Shown: piece after piece, positions 47,301 to 57,200 of the stretch
How the letters are laid out: the number at the start of each line of letters is the position of its first letter
Position numbering within the stretch: the stretch's first letter is position 1
Origin: Anthopleura xanthogrammica
Taxonomy: Eukaryota; Cnidaria; Anthozoa; Actiniaria; Actiniidae
Length of the DNA: 64,000 nt
Assembly: GCA_964019055.1 (NCBI GenBank)
Contig: OZ025214.1
Coordinates: forward strand, 6,261,358-6,325,357
Direction of reading: 5' to 3'
Notes under the pieces: generated by a model
Seen by the model: only the letters and a program-made list of their open reading frames with translations
Database searches by the model: none
What the model was told of the DNA's origin: nothing
Made by a program: the position numbers and the translations under genes

Positions 47301-50300
47301 TTAAGCTTGTTCAGTTCCATGACAGCTTCCTTGATGTCTTCGTAAGGACGGATTTTAACCTTCTCTTCATTCTTGCGCTTCTCGTCTACGTTAAGATGGC
47401 TGCGAACATCGTCTGTCATTTTACTCTCGTCAACGAAAAGACTGGAAATAACTGTAATAGTTATTGTTTTTTTCTAAAATTATTTACTTATGAAGTAAAA
47501 TTGTTACCTTATTTGGTCAGCTGTGATGAGTGCAAAACCGTAGAAAACAAAGTTGTACGGAATATCTCTACCACGAAGATTAAAGAGCCCTGGGCAACGA
47601 GGGGAAACGTAGAAAAAAAAGTAAATAAACAGATAAAACAGACTGTGAATAATGCTTGAGTTTTTAGGTAAGAATCCCCAAATTGAATCAGTGAGATAAA
47701 AAATAATATGGTTATAGCGTGGTCCCGAAATCTTTGCGAACGAAAACCCAAGATGGGCGGCTATGACATCACATGCAACCCGAGGTACTCACAGGCCAAC
47801 TCGTCCAGCTTAGAGATGACAATACCAAAGATATTCTTCTTTTTGAGCGTTTCTCGCACGTCTAGGACTTTTTTCTGCCAAGATTTTCCTGTTCATTGAA
47901 GAAAACTAAAACTTTAAATGTCGTCAAGTAAGCGGTTAACAGGCCACGGACCTAGGAAGTCTAGATGGCGCATGCGCGAACAAGATCAAGGCCTAAATTG
48001 CATATCTCAAACGTACATAGACCAAACAAGTTCTCAGCTCGAAAAAAATACCTGCATATTTCAAGTCCAGAACAAAAAGCTTTTCTTGGTTTGATTTGAA
48101 AACGATGCTTTGTTCTTCCCTTATGACGTCGACCAAGTCACGTGACACAGGAACAAGGGTGTGGCCAGCTATGGAGAGGGCCTGGGAAGGACGATATGAA
48201 AATGAGCTGTAAACATGGAAAGGATTGACTAATATCACAAAGCAAGTGGCAATATCTATAGAACTTTCCCTATTTCGCTGGGGTGACCACGAAACAATGG
48301 CTCCAAGTCGAGGTTGGACTTGATGTGTTCATACCTTTACTGTATGTTGTCAAATCCAACCTCGATTTGGAGCCATTGTTTTGTGGTCACTCAAACAAAT
48401 TTGGAAAAGGTCTATTGTCAATTTAGGTTGGAATAATGGAAAAATAAAACACCAAATATGCTTATTTCTTAACTTACCCTCTTCAGCTTTTTCCACGAAT
48501 CTAAGAGAGGAAATACAGAAGTATTAGAAATCAAATGTCAGGTCTTTGCCATTTTCTCTTCTTCTTCACAACATATCAACCATGTTCCTGCCTTTCACCC
48601 CCCTGTCCCAACACCATCCCCCCTGTCCCAACACCATCCCCCCTGTCCCAACATCATTGAAGATACAGCCAATCAGAATGCAGGAAAGCTGTCGTGTATT
48701 CCACTGTTTCTTCCCATCAGGCATTGCGGTGATTTGAAATTTTTTGGGTATTTACAATATTGTTGGAATTAAATACTTACATAATGGTTATGAGTGGTCA
48801 TGTCACACCATTTCTTAGTATACTAAAGTGAAGGCTCATGTATATACTAGATAATACAAGTGCCTCATGGGATATTCCATGATATGCCACTCAAAACCAT
48901 CATATATATAACTTGTATCATTGATCTATTCTACTTGCCCAGTGTAATGTAGAGAGGGTTTACTCCAACTCGTGAATTGGGTGGAAGTTCCTGTTAATGA
49001 CAAAGGCTTTAATTTAAAAATATCTTAATTTTGAGTCAAGAGTGGAATAGTATTCTTACTTTTATGAGGAATTCTTCCATGGTGGGTGTATCTGGTAGAC
49101 CTTAAAGCAGAATTAATTAATGATAAGTGGACGGATGGACAGATGGGATGGATGGGATGGAATGATTGATAGTATGGGATAGAATGGGATGGAATGGCAT
49201 AGATATTTGGATGGGATGGAATGGATAGATAGGAGAATGGATGGGATGGGATGAAGTTGGATGAATAGATGGATGGGATTGAAAAAGATGGGGGGATTGA
49301 TGGAAGATAGCAGAAAGCTATATGGTCCTGGTGAAAAAACCCTCAATATGCAGGAGAGTACCAGCATGACACTGAGGTAGTTGTTTATACATACCATTCA
49401 AGTAAGGAGTCCAGTCATCATGGTCAATCTCCTTCAGTGCTTTCTCATAAGAAAGATTGGTTGTCCAGACTACTGCCTTGTTGGATGTCACAACTGATGT
49501 TGCTTAGTAACCAAGAGAAAGATACAAATAAAAACAAATTAGTCGAAACAAGGAGTAGCATGAGAATTGATATATCCAATAGAACCAATCCAATCTTCTG
49601 TGTATGTTCTAGCCTGTAATCATCAAGAGATAAACTACAGCTAATCCCTCATACTAGTTGCAACATACATTCATTTGTCTATCTAGTTCTTTGTTTTTAA
49701 GGCTTTCCTTGTGTTAATTTCATGAAAAAGTCACTTATAATTAACCATGCTTATCAATTCTTTCTTTAAGATATACTTGAACTGAAGAACAAAGTATGAC
49801 ATGATTATAAGTGTTACAACTTTTTGTATATTTACCTCTGCTTGACAAGGACCCACTAATTGTATGTATACGGTAATCTTCATCACATACATACTCAGTC
49901 TGAAAAGTTAAGTAATTTCAGTTCTTGTATTTTGCCTTGCCTGAGCATAGACAAAATTTCAGCTATATTTTTCTGCTATTATTTATTCACCATTTAGAAT
50001 GCTTCCAAAAACAGTTCCTTGGAGTGCTGTGGCCACACAGTAAAAGCTTTGAAATCAACCTGGTTTTGCTGGCCAGTCACATTAATCATGTGATGTTATT
50101 AATGTCTAAGTGACTTTTAGGGAGGGGCCATTTAAAAAAATCAGGCTCAAGGGGGCGGAGACACGTAAACAGATTCAAGTCGCACAGCACTTTTACAATA
50201 AACAGAATGGAAAACAAGGGATGGGCCATATTTTATGCAACAACGGAGAGGGTCAGATTACTTGTATGGGCTACCTAAATGAATCCCACTGTCCCCCTCT

Positions 50301-50500
50301 CTGATAAAACATGTAAGTTCCCTAAAGGAAAGTAATTTTTAAGCTATAGTGTTAAGATAGATCAGTAAAATGAGTCTTACTTGGTGTGCGTCGGTATTTG
50401 GTACAAGATAGGCATGGAGAGGTTTACCAACATATGAAGAATCAGCCATAAGAGACCTCAGGCGGGCCAAGTTTGCACTAGCGAGTGTCATGTTTGCCAT
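41345..50500 (-). CDS. XPNPEP1: Xaa-Pro aminopeptidase 1-like protein, copy 2; probable pseudo-peptidase
   Basis: Twenty-three minus-strand exons: 50381-50500, 49836-49899, 49395-49502, 49060-49100, 48939-48990, 48478-48500, 48052-48181, 47793-47888, 47508-47589, 47288-47441, 47096-47140, 46743-46829, 46386-46436, 45868-45926, 45680-45751, 45508-45573, 43828-43958, 43170-43274, 42938-43060, 42244-42323, 42032-42079, 41643-41693, 41345-41476; 639 aa. The exon structure is that of copy 1, except that exon 19 is 21 bases longer. The same two ligands are lost (NASGRHY, DGTTN). His485 and His489 remain ([10 protein letters not shown]), as do Glu523 (EPGYYEE) and Glu537 (LENMFVV). The exon 5 donor is GC (G/GCAAGT) instead of the GT in copy 1. 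First and last exons are nearly identical to copy 1 while exons 18-20 differ strongly. Cytosolic by lack of a signal peptide. Confidence 0.9.
42580..42885 (+). repeat. (GATGAT)n-rich array, copy 2 intron
   Basis: Degenerate GATGATGATG array ending about 50 bases before exon 19. Met/Asp-rich frames are artefacts. Confidence 0.85.
43370..43815 (+). mobile_element. SINE split by a nested hairpin MITE
   Basis: SINE head and body at 43370-43482 (CGACCCGGGTTCGAGTCTCG, CTTCGAGGGCTTTTTCTCCG GG). The SINE continues at 43745 with GAAGAAGAGCCACTCTGTGG AATCC and a TTTATTTATTTATTA tail. The 265 bases between are a separate hairpin, so the SINE was hit by a later insertion. Confidence 0.8.
43480..43744. 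mobile_element. Hairpin MITE nested in the SINE
   Basis: TTCCAATAGCCAATGTGCAT..AAAGCATGATGGGAAAGTGA GTTC pairs with GAACTCACTTTCCCAGAGTG CTTTG..TGCACATTGCCTATTGGAA. Confidence 0.75.
44365..45216. mobile_element. Nested MITE complex: AGACCCCTTGCA-family MITE interrupted by two hairpins
   Basis: The outer ends CGACCCCTTGCAGCACGTCG (44364) and ACATCACGAGCAAGGGGTCT (to 45215) match the uninterrupted family member at 57375-57511. Between them lie two complete hairpins: 44461-44958 (arms CATAGTTAATGGAGTGGAAT GG) and 44962-45184 (arms AATAGACCATTTCACGG and CTTTAGAATTTGAC). Three elements are thus stacked within the intron between exons 16 and 17. Confidence 0.78.
46132..46378 (-). mobile_element. 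tRNA-derived SINE with internal GAGAGGT expansion
   Basis: On the minus strand: GGTGGTGTAGTGATAATACA as A-box head, then the repeat array, then GGTCTCGGGTTCAATTCCTG as B-box and GAGTAGAGTTTGTTAGGTCT as body. The expansion sits inside the tRNA-like part. Confidence 0.75.
46264..46343 (+). repeat. (GAGAGGT)n heptanucleotide array inside the SINE
   Basis: About eleven perfect GAGAGGT units between the SINE A and B boxes. Confidence 0.95.
46540..46719. mobile_element. Hairpin MITE, CTACGGACACACGGTGCAAC family
   Basis: Ends AAGCTACGGACACACG and CGTGTGTCCGTAGCTT are perfect complements. The interior repeats GCAATGTTGC and GTTGCTGAAGTAGAAAATGA. Relatives lie at 62557 and 63922. Confidence 0.8.
48258..48415. 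mobile_element. Hairpin MITE, CCAAGTCGAGGTTGGA family
   Basis: GTGACCACGAAACAATGGCT CCAAGTCGAGGTTGGA pairs with TCCAACCTCGATTTGGAGCC..GTGGTCAC; the outer arms extend to TAGACCTTTTCC-like ends. A relative is at 62940-63050. Confidence 0.75.
48592..48653 (+). repeat. CCCCTGTCCCAACACCATCC repeats
   Basis: About three units of a 20-base repeat in a copy 2 intron. Confidence 0.85.
49128..49300 (+). repeat. (GGGATGGAT/GGAT)n array
   Basis: Degenerate TGGGATGGAATGGATA-type units in a copy 2 intron. Confidence 0.8.
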
Positions 50501-51889
50501 TGCCTTATCTGGAGTATTCTAGGAAGAAAACAAACACATGTTTTAAATTTAATGCAGATTTAATTGGTATGACTGTGAAAAACTTACAGTAAAGACATGC
50601 CATGCTGCGATCATGATGGACCTTCTTTCATACTGCACTTAGTTCAACAAGTGACACATCATTCTGTATCGTGACCATGCCCCACAGAGTGACTTTTTAA
50701 AGTCATATGTAATTTAAACTTTAAAGTTTATCAAGTATATTTGAGTAGAGCCTTGGTGTTGGTGTTGTGCAGTGATCACAGAACATGCTCATTGTTTTTG
50801 TAAAAAAAAATTTGGTTTACAAACAAAATTATCTTCATAAAGGTACAAATTGTTCAGCCACTATTACTATTCATTATATCTTTTAAACTTTTTCTTTTTT
50901 GCGAGCTCGCTAGCAAAGAACGTGACATGTTTCTTGTCTTTATTGCGTGACTTAGCATCTTCCTTGTCCAACGATATCAAATGACAAAACTGATAGACCA
51001 TGGAAACTTAAATTTAGACATAGTTAAAAATTGCTAACTTTTATCAGTTTTAGCTCACTCAAAAGATTATTTAGGCCTATTATCCTTCTTATTTTTCGTT
51101 TCACTACATTCAGGTACATTGTTGTCCACAGTTTTTGCTGTTGTACAATTACTGTCACGCCATCGGAATATCCTCAACTTACCTCGAATGTCTTTTCGCC
51201 TTCAATATTCTACTATTCGGACAAAAATCCTTACAAAAAGCTAGTCATCAAGCTTCTTAGTAATTTGAATTTACTGACACCCAAAGAAGAAGTAAAAATA
51301 TTGAGAAAACTATGAAGAAACTTTAAAATACTGACGGTAGCAGCTTTGGAATATAATGAAGATGCCTTGACGTCACATGCCAGAACTTGATCCCAGTCTC
51401 CTAGTGTCTCTCAGCTAAATTCCAAAAAGAAAAGAAAGAAAGGAAAAAAAAGAAAAGAAAAAGAAAAAAAAAAAGAAAGGAAAAACAGATTGAAAAAGAC
51501 AAAAGGAAAAGAGAAAAATGCGTGGGTTACCCAATGATGCTCTGTAATCAGTCAACTACCACTGTGACTTCCCAGGGGCTATGAACAGATGAATAGGTTG
51601 CAAATTGTTAGAATAGTGAAATATTCTTCCCCGGGTATTGTTATTCATGAGATGGTAATAAGGAATGGAGAATTGCGATGGCCTGGGACACGCCTTAACC
51701 AAATCAGTGTACCCCTACCCTCCATAGAACAACCACTCGAAGGTCATAACCTTTCCCTGCAATTTATTACAACAAGTTTCATAGAGCTACTAAACATTAA
51801 CCATTCTCTTCCCAATCCTTACGTAAAGGAATAATTTAATGACTCAAATAATTTATCCATAATATTAACTCTCAAGTGGCCTAAACCCC
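50501..51889. other. Intergenic region upstream of XPNPEP1-like 2, no gene seen
   Basis: It contains the copy 2 promoter and a possible upstream 5' exon (acceptor TTCCTAG lies 18 bases before the ATG). An A-rich AAAGAAAAG stretch runs 51420-51515. Small open frames here resemble no protein I know. Confidence 0.5.
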
Positions 51890-52480
51890 TTAACCTGCAC
51901 ATGACTAGAATACTGTCAGTGTTCCTTCTGTCTAATTGGGAAAAGCCGGCACAAAGCCTTCCAGACGATTCACACGCCGATAAGTGTTGAGGGTCTCTAA
52001 GCCTGAGAGTGTGGAGGTCAGGGACCACGCCGGTTGGAATAATTTCCCTCCAACAAGATGGGGTTTCTTGACTCCCCTGAGCGGGAACTCCATCGATATT
52101 CACCCACGCCCGCTCGGCTTGGGTTTGTCTTGGCCTGATAAGGGATGCTTTTCTCCGGAATTCCTCCCAACAGTCAGCTTCCACTGCTGGGAATGCAAGC
52201 TTTCTCTTGCGTCCCGTCGTCTAAGAAGACAAACATCCAAAAGGAGGTTCAGACTCTGAGGCTGGTCTAACCAATACGGCCAAATCACAAGAAAACCAAA
52301 GCCCACAGACGTGAGGAGATACCGATGGGTTCCCGATCAGGAGAGAGCAACTTCGACACGCCGGTACAGGTCGTCTGGTAGTTCACCGTGGTGATGAACC
52401 AGCAGGAGTTACTCGCCCAGATCAGAGACCCAACATAGGGGTACAGTATATGTTCCCCTAAGTAATTAAAAAACGTTCCA
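51890..52480 (-). other. GC-rich island with a minus-strand coding-like frame
   Basis: The base composition is clearly richer in G and C than the surroundings. On the minus strand a frame from about 52184 includes SLIRPRQTQAERAWVNIDG, SCWREIIPTGVVPDLHTL and LCAGFSQLDRRNTDSILV. Another frame upstream reads GELPDDLYRRVEVAL. I do not recognise the family. It may be a decayed retroelement or a captured gene fragment. Confidence 0.35.
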
Positions 52481-52609
52481 CAGGTTAATGACAACCACAG
52501 TAAAACACATGCAGGGACCTTTCAAGTTGAGACATTGAAATACCAATTTCATAGACTTGGAATCATCCAATCATTTAAAAAAAAAAAATTTTTTATAGGT
52601 ATATAACGA

Positions 52610-53195
52610 AGCCACACAGGCATTTAACAAAGCCAGGCCAGCATATACTCAACCCCATATGCATTACACAAAGCCACACAGGCATTACAAAGGACTAACC
52701 CAGCGATGCACAAGTGTTCACCCAGCCACACAGGCACATACACGCCACACAGGCACCCACACAGCCAAAACAGGCATTAAACACGGCCACACAGGCATGT
52801 ACCAAGCCGCACAGGCATTAAACAAAGTCACACAGGCATCATTCACGGCCACACAGGCATTAAACAAGGCCTCACGGGCATTTAACAAGGCCACACAGGC
52901 ATGTACCAAGCCGCACAGGCGTTAAACAAAGCCACACGAGGCATCATTCACGACCACACAGGCATTAAACAAGGCCTCACAGGCATTAACAAGGCCACAC
53001 AGGCATGCACCAAGCCGCACAGGCATTACACAAAGCCACACAGGCATCCTTCACGGCCACACAGGCATTAAGCAAGGCCTCACAGGCATTACAAAGCCAC
53101 ACAGGCATTTAACAAAGCCACACAGGCATTTAACAAAGCCACACAGGCATTTAACAAAGCCACACAGGCACCATTCAAGGCCACACAGGCCCTCA
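52610..53195 (+). repeat. Minisatellite GCCACACAGGCATTTAACAAA
   Basis: About 28 units of 20-21 bases sharing CACACAGGCAT, with higher-order blocks (a segment of several variant units repeats near 52780 and 52895). It lies downstream of the AGQN exon. Confidence 0.92.
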
Positions 53196-53514
53196 CATAG
53201 TACAAATAATATAGTATTAAAGAAGGAAGAAATAAATAAATTTAATAGTAAAATTAAAATTAAAATTTACAAGAGCTATTATGGAGTATGTTACCGTTAG
53301 TCAAAATATTATTAATTATGTTAGCGGAACGTTATTTAAAGTAGAGCGAGAGAAATGACAGAGCTAGCGAACACGTGGAAGGTTACGAATGAGCTAACAC
53401 AAGATGTACGAAGAAGCTCCCCAAACCATGAAGCGAATAAAATACAGTTCTAGCCGGCAGCCGAGCTAACCCAACGTTAACCAGAAAGTTTACCAAAAGG
53501 ACATCATAGTTTAC

Positions 53515-53793
53515 CTGAGGGGCCACAACCTGGGCAGCATTCTGGGCACCAATTTGAGCTACGTTCTGGCCTGCATTTTGGGCTGCATTTTGGGCTGCAT
53601 TCTGTCCTGCATTCTGTCCTGCATTCTGTCCTGCATTCTGTCCTGCATTCTGTCCTGCATTCTGTCCTGCATTCTGTCCTGCATTCTGTCCTGCATTCTG
53701 GGCTGCATTTTGAGCCTGAACACCTCGCGGCGGGTTCAGAACCTGAGCAACATCGCCTTGAACTGGTTGAATTGGAGCTTGGTCGTCAGCCAT
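53515..53793 (-). CDS. First exon of an AGQN-repeat protein (rest not found)
   Basis: The ATG at 53793 opens MADDQAPIQPVQGDVAQV, NPPRGVQAQNA, then about eleven AGQN tetrapeptides encoded by a 12-base TCCTGCATTCTG array, and NVAQIGAQNAAQVVAPQ before a CAG/GTAAAC donor; 93 aa, phase 0. If unspliced, the frame continues 44 codons to a stop at 53383. A TATA box and octamer motif lie at a suitable distance upstream, so this is probably a real transcription unit. The repeat is low complexity, without signal peptide or membrane segment. It could be the N-terminus of a retroelement Gag-like protein or of a host gene. Downstream exons were not identified. Confidence 0.5.
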
Positions 53794-53884
53794 TCGCAAA
53801 TTAGAGGAAGACGGGTTTGAATTTGGCGGTGAAGTCGCACTCGATGTGTACAAAGCAGCTGCCTCGAATAGAGTGACACCAGGC

Positions 53885-53948
53885 CACGTGAGGTCCCTTT
53901 TATACTCTCATTTGCATAATCCCCAGGGAATACATTACCAATGCAAAT
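53885..53948 (-). promoter_or_regulatory. TATA/octamer promoter for the AGQN-repeat gene
   Basis: Minus-strand TATAAAAG at 53897-53904, octamer ATGCAAAT at 53910-53917, an inverted second octamer at 53941-53948, and an E-box CACGTG at 53885-53890. The TATA is about 105 bases from the ATG, which fits a 5' UTR of about 75-80 bases. The same 430-base gap also holds the start region of the divergent PAN/EGF gene. Confidence 0.6.
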
Positions 53949-54224
53949 TAAGTTTGCATAGTTATTACATAATTCAATTGGCTTTCTTAGGACACTTTAG
54001 TTTCTTCTCTCGACAAAACAGGAGCTTGGGGATGGTCTGATTGAAGAATCAGTTATCGCCAGCTTGGATCGAAACTCCAAATTTTAAAAGTCTCCGCGTC
54101 GATTCCAGTCTCGTCCGTTTTTCAGTTGTTAACCAAACACTGCCTAACAATATCAAATAATAGAAAGTATTTAGTGGGAACTAACTTGAAGAGAAAAACT
54201 GGCAAAGAAATTGTGAAGTGTAGA

Positions 54225-57200
54225 ATGCAAAATTTGTTCCTGATGCTGTTTCCAATCTACTCGTTTCTTTTTTCCACGGCGTTATTTTCCGAATCAGAAG
54301 GTAAGAATTGAGTTACAAACACTTTTTTTCGTGCACTTTTTTTCTATATTTTTTCTCTACTGATACTCTTATCCTGAAGCAGTTGTTTCAGCACATGAAA
54401 CTGAACTCTATCAAAGCGGGAATTTATCGTTACCTGTAACTATTTAGCTACAAATTAACTAGTTGGTAAACTAGCTGACTCATCGTAGTTTCTTATGAGT
54501 CAACTCTTAGCTCTAAATATTGATACTTTGTGACATAACTTTGTGTAAAACTTTCTATTTTCTTACATGATACAAAAGATGATTTATCGCTATCAGTAAC
54601 TATATATTTAGCTGCAATTTTTGGCCATAAACTATTTGACTCTATAATAATACAGTTTTGCTATGAGATCAGGGAACAACTGATGCTCATAAGGGACGGA
54701 CCATTAGATAGTTCCAAAAAATATCAAGCAAGCTCTTAAACGCAAAAAAAAAATATCGCGCACGTCATCCTGTGCGGAAAAAAAAATCGAGCAAGCAAGG
54801 TCAAGGGCAATGGCACGAACTTTATAAATTTGTTGCGAATGGCCCTCAAATCACTGGAAAACGCATTTCCGAGGGTCTCAATTTTCAAAATTTGTCGGGG
54901 GTGTATGCCCCCAAACCCCCTACCGTTCGGCCGCCTTCAAATTTTGCCTAAAAGCCCTCCTGGATTGATCTATCAGTAATTCTATCCTCTGTATGATTAA
55001 TAATATTACTCATTCCATACTAGTTAAAAAAAAAAATATCGTGCAAGGTCATGATGTTCAAAAAAAATAACGTGCAGGAATGGGGCAAAAAAATAAATAT
55101 CATGCAACTAAAATTCCTGCAACCACCCCGTCCCCCATCAATTATCTAATGTCCGTCCTTAAGAAAACACCATTAAGACTTTCGAATCTCTACGTACACT
55201 AGCTATATGTTTGTCAATTATTTACGACACACTTTTTAACACATTTTTTTTTATGAAACTAGATAGTTTTTCAATGCAAAACATTAATGAAACAAGGTCT
55301 AGAATCTGGATTGTTTCAACGTATGTATAAAAAAAATTTTTGAGAAAAAAATTCTTACCGATCTCTAGAGACAAGTGAAATGTAACCATTTCTTCAATAA
55401 CAAAAAGACGCCGACAATCAAGTGAATTGATAATGAACGCCTACGCATTATACAAATTATTTGTGAAGCTGTGAACAACACTAAATCTTTGACAAAGGTT
55501 TCCAAGTAGGAAGCGAAAACATTTTCCTTGATCTATATGTCTTAAATTAGTATCATAAATTATGTTCTTACTTGTCTTTACACCAATTAAGTCGAACCAG
55601 TGAAGTAGCACATTTATTTGACCCTATTGTGCTATCGCAGCAGTCCTCAAGTTTGAATATGCAGCAGACATTTTACTAACAAGTGAAGAATCAAAAACAA
55701 AAAAGTATTGAAAACAACAATTTATAACGTGATATTTTCAAAGCGGGTTTCTTACAGGTGTAAAAGGCAGAACGAAAACAATTTTCAAATGCAAAACACA
55801 CACTATTCTTTATGCGTTATATTGATAATGAAAACAGAACGAAAACAATTTTCAAATGCAAAACAAACACTATTCTTTATGCGTTATATTGATAATAAAA
55901 ACAGAACGAAAACAACTTTCAAATGTAAAACACACAATATTCATGCGTTATACTGATAATGAAAACAGAACGAAAACAATTTCCAAATGTAAAACACACA
56001 CTATTCATGCGTTATACTGATAATGAAAACAGAACGAAAACAATTTCCAAATGTAAAACACACACTATTCATGCGTTATACTGATAATGAAAACAGAACG
56101 AAAACAATTTTCAAATGCAAAACACACACTATTCATGCGTTATACTGATAATGAAAACAGAACGAAAACAATTTTCAAATGTAAAACACACACTATTCAT
56201 GCGTTATACTGATAATGAAAACAGAACGAAAACCATTCTCAAATGCAAAACACACTATTCATGCGTTATACTGATAATGAAAACAGAACGAAAACCATTC
56301 TCAAATGCAAAACACACTATTCATGCGTTATACTGATAATGAAAACAGAACGAAAACCATTCTCAAATGCAAAACACACTATTCATGCGTTATACTGATA
56401 ATGAAAACAGAACGAAAACCATTCTCAAATGCAAAACACACTATTCATGCGTTATACTGATAATGAAAACAGAACGAAAACCATTCTCAAATGCAAAACA
56501 CACTATTCATGCGTTATACTGATAATGAAAACAGAACGAAAACCATTCTCAAATGCAAAACACACTATTCATGCGTTATACTGATAATGAAAACAGAACG
56601 AAAACCATTCTCAAATGCAAAACACACACTATTCATGCGTTATACTGATAATGAAAACTTAACGAAAACAATTTTCAAATGCAAAACACACACTATTCTT
56701 TATGTGTTACACTGATAATGGCGGCATTTTTTCCAATACTGTGGGGTATCGAATGTGATCAAATCTATTTATCACGCTAATACACCTAAGTCCAAAATGG
56801 CGCACGGCCGGGTGAGTTACATGAAAACGAGACATCCAGTGCCAAATTTACAAATTTACAGTGTTTTCTCATAATTCGATGCTGCAAAATCGTCGTGTTC
56901 CTGAATGTAAGAAGGAAAGAAAAACCGAACAAGTGTATACTTTGCATAGACACCATATTTTGTCTTTGCATTCTACCCTGGATGCCTGGTTTCCATGTTA
57001 TGTGCACCATTAGTTGTATTTTTCGAATACGTCGAAAGTATGCACCAAGAAATCAAGTAGTTTTTCTAAAAACATTATCGACATCACGAATTCACGAACA
57101 AGAGATAAGAAAAACTTCAAATATTCTTCAGATGAAATTTTTCACACAAGAAAGTTATAATTAGTCGAAAAACTGGAAAAAAATAAAGTTAATGCACTCC

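Noticed and set aside
55745..56725. Regularly repeated unit that could suggest a CRISPR-like array
   Set aside because: Units are directly abutting with no variable spacers, and the context is a eukaryotic intron; it is a minisatellite.
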